A DNA stretch of 64,000 bases from Mugil cephalus (Eukaryota; Chordata; Actinopteri; Mugiliformes; Mugilidae): positions 25,035,001-25,099,000 of the forward strand of contig NC_061781.1 of assembly GCF_022458985.1 (NCBI RefSeq), read 5' to 3'. Shown piece by piece: positions 61,972-64,000 of the stretch. Position 1 is the first letter of the stretch; the number at the start of each line of letters is the position of its first letter. The translations under genes were made by a program, and so were the position numbers. The notes beneath the pieces are model-generated. The model saw nothing but the letters and a program-made list of their open reading frames with translations. It searched no databases and was not told where the DNA came from.

Positions 61972-64000
61972 TCAAGAGCATCCGCAACGGTCCACCACCA
62001 TAGACGGGATCTTGCCGTAGATGATTTGCTCTTTGCGGTTAAAGTAGAGCATGTTGATGGGCGACATCTTGGTGGGGGTACAGCAGGGGCCCGCGGTCCC
62101 TCTGGGATTAGCCTTGTTCACCAGGTGGGTGTGTGGGTACTTCTGCAAGTGCATGTACTCACACTCCCCAGAGCAATAGTTGGCCTTGTAGCGCTTTGGG
62201 GCAATAATCCAGTCCCAGCCAAAGTCTTCAAAGTCCACTGTGAGTGGGTAGCGGCAGCACCGGGACTCTGGAGAGTTCTCATCACAGTCCAGACCCGAGT
62301 CTCTCCTGACGCGCTTGGGCCCCTCTGAGATCTTCACCTCCATGAACGGAAGCTGAAAAGACAGTTTTGAACTGAGTGGGTTTGCAAAACGAGGCGGCAC
62401 AATAATATTATGAAACTTTGATTTATAAAGAAATTGAATCATCCGACGGTTAGTTACCCACAGCTGTCTAGGTATTCTAATTGCCCCTGAGCCGGTGCCA
62501 ACCACGGGATGTGTGTTTGTCATTGATAGCGGGAGTGTTTGTGTACAGGCAATTACTTTGATTTGCACAGTCACACCGAATATTTTAAGGAATGTGGAGC
62601 AGAATGTGGAACTTTTATGTAATCAAGCAATAAGGTTTGGGCTGATTGTAGGACTGGGCATGCGTCCAAACGCAGGTGTGAGCCTGCATGGAGTCTGTGC
62701 TGATTAACAGCTTTCAAAACTCTTTTTAATTCTCTCTTCCAGCAGCAGAATGTTTAACCACCTGCTGAATGTGCAAAGCCTCTCTGCCAGTTAAAACTGA
62801 ACCCTTTGTACGATACAGCAGAGAATCCTAACCTGTTCCTGGAAACTCAGCTGGTATCTGGCTTTTAAATATTTGGATCGTCCAGTTACACACACTGAAC
62901 CAACTCAGTCGCAGTGAGTACATAACTGTACAGCCATGAGACCAAAACCAGACACTTCTGGACATTAAACCGCTACGCTGAGTGTAAAATAAAAGTTGAG
63001 CTCACCAGTCCTTCCTCCCCTGGCTCTGCGGAAGTCACGGCTAAGTCATTTCTCCTCGAATCGAAGGCATTAATCTCGATGCCCCAGTTGGTCTCCGGCT
63101 GCCGCAGCCACACCGTCAGCACCTGTTTGACGTCTATACTTTGCCAAGAGCTGACCCCGGCGTCCACGTCGATCTTCAGGGAGCGGATTCGTACCTGCCT
63201 GCCCCCGTCTGTGACCGGCATCAGGCGGGAGATTTGCAGGAACACAGTGGTCGCCTCGTCCGCCGGCCGCAGATGCACCCAGAGCTGCGCTCGGACTATG
63301 CGATTGGCTTGAAATTTCGGATTAAAAGAAAAGAAGCAGCACTGCGGTTGTCCGTCCACCTGCACGATGGGGTCGGCTGCAGGGAGACAGGAAAAGAAAG
63401 TGTTCTCTATGATCACTGATGATGTAGCACACACAGAAATCAGAAGGTTGGGGTTTGGAGTTGATAAGCCGCGTACGTAACGAGCACCTGCCAAACTGCA
63501 ACATGTCACTTATAGTTTTATAACTTCATAACACTTTCACAGACATAACTCCGATATCAAAACCGGATCAAAACCCCCCTCGCTACTTGACATCAAATCA
63601 AGCCTCTTGGTCGAGTCTCTGCGTCTCTGCGCGCTCTGCTCCGTGCGTAAAGACTTATTTCGGGGACGTTTGAGCGCGCACTTATATCGGTGCAAAAAAA
63701 AAAAAAAAAAAAGCAAAGAAAATAAAGACTTACGTTCAGTGGCCATCATCATGGTAGTCTCCGTGGTAGCGTGCTCATCGTCCTCCTCCATAACCGCATC
63801 TCTGTTGTCATCTCCCAGCACGTCGTACTGGTCGAGGAGCTGCTGCAGCGGCGGCGCTTTGGGCAAAAGCTGCTTCACAATATCTCGGCTGATGTTCGGA
63901 GCTTCCTTCATTCGCAGTTTGCTCAGAATCTGTGACTTTATCGCGTTTAATCGCATGGTTTTAATCTGCTGCCGGACCTCGCAGGTAGCGCACTGCTCCG
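61972..64000 (-). CDS. mstn: Myostatin (GDF8), TGF-beta family; exon 1 partial
   Basis: Secreted TGF-beta ligand that limits skeletal muscle growth. Minus-strand exons are 64000-63734 (its 5' end, with start codon and signal peptide, is off the right edge), 63376-63006 and 62352-61972. Phases join without a break. The visible propeptide starts in [13 protein letters not shown] and holds [20 protein letters not shown] (latency region), then [13 protein letters not shown] and [22 protein letters not shown]. The furin site is RVRR, followed by a 109-residue mature ligand that starts [20 protein letters not shown], has the nine expected cysteines and ends CGCS. Teleosts have two paralogues. The residues ECEYMH, NKANPRG and FNRKEQ, as I recall them, point to the mstn2 (mstna) type rather than mstn1, but this is a memory-based inference. 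The pms1-mstn order matches human 2q32.2. Confidence 0.95.
62353..63005. other. mstn intron 2
   Basis: 653-bp intron with a donor (GTGAGC, minus strand from 63005) and acceptor (TTTTCAG, minus strand ending at 62353). No repeat recognised. Confidence 0.7.

Noticed and set aside
61888-62328. Plus-strand ORF of 146 codons opposite mstn exon 3
   Set aside because: Antisense shadow of the highly conserved mature myostatin exon.

Overview
This window is ordinary nuclear DNA of a bony fish, very probably a percomorph teleost. All protein-coding genes are vertebrate genes, most with GT-AG introns. The sequence between them is AT-rich and full of teleost-type repeats: Tc1/mariner, hAT-like and piggyBac-like MITEs, LINE 3' ends and (AC)n microsatellites. 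Several repeats are types I recognise from percomorph sequence in general. No organelle, bacterial, viral or CRISPR features were seen.

Layout from left to right: gls (glutaminase, minus strand, exons 1-4 only, continuing off the left edge); fkbp7 (ER prolyl isomerase, plus, 4 exons); osgepl1 (mitochondrial tRNA t6A synthase, minus, 7 exons); alkbh6 (plus, uninterrupted ORF); adat3 (tRNA adenosine deaminase subunit, plus, single coding exon); ormdl1 (minus, 3 coding exons); pms1 (mismatch-repair MutL homologue, plus, 12 coding exons, about 16.4 kb); a gap of about 13.8 kb; and mstn (myostatin, minus, most of exon 1 plus exons 2-3, continuing off the right edge). I placed exon boundaries by hand, checking splice consensus and reading phase against the human proteins as I remember them. 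Every joined reading frame is open and in phase.

The block osgepl1(-)/ormdl1(-)/pms1(+)/mstn(-) has the same order and orientation as human 2q32.2. It is interrupted here by alkbh6 and adat3, which in human lie on chromosome 19. ormdl1 and pms1 are head to head across a GC-richer segment with CCAAT, E2F-like and ETS-like motifs, which looks like a shared promoter. osgepl1, alkbh6 and adat3 make a run of three genes linked, or possibly linked, to RNA modification.

The most notable structural points are: a likely GC-AG intron in pms1; a 72-bp direct duplication of the pms1 3' end, including its poly(A) signal, around a truncated copy of a long-inverted-repeat transposon; two longer copies of that transposon; a piggyBac-type MITE with intact TTAA target sites; an alkbh6 poly(A) signal that overlaps its stop codon; and a UPR-type motif just upstream of fkbp7. 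I found no evidence for a wholly new gene system.
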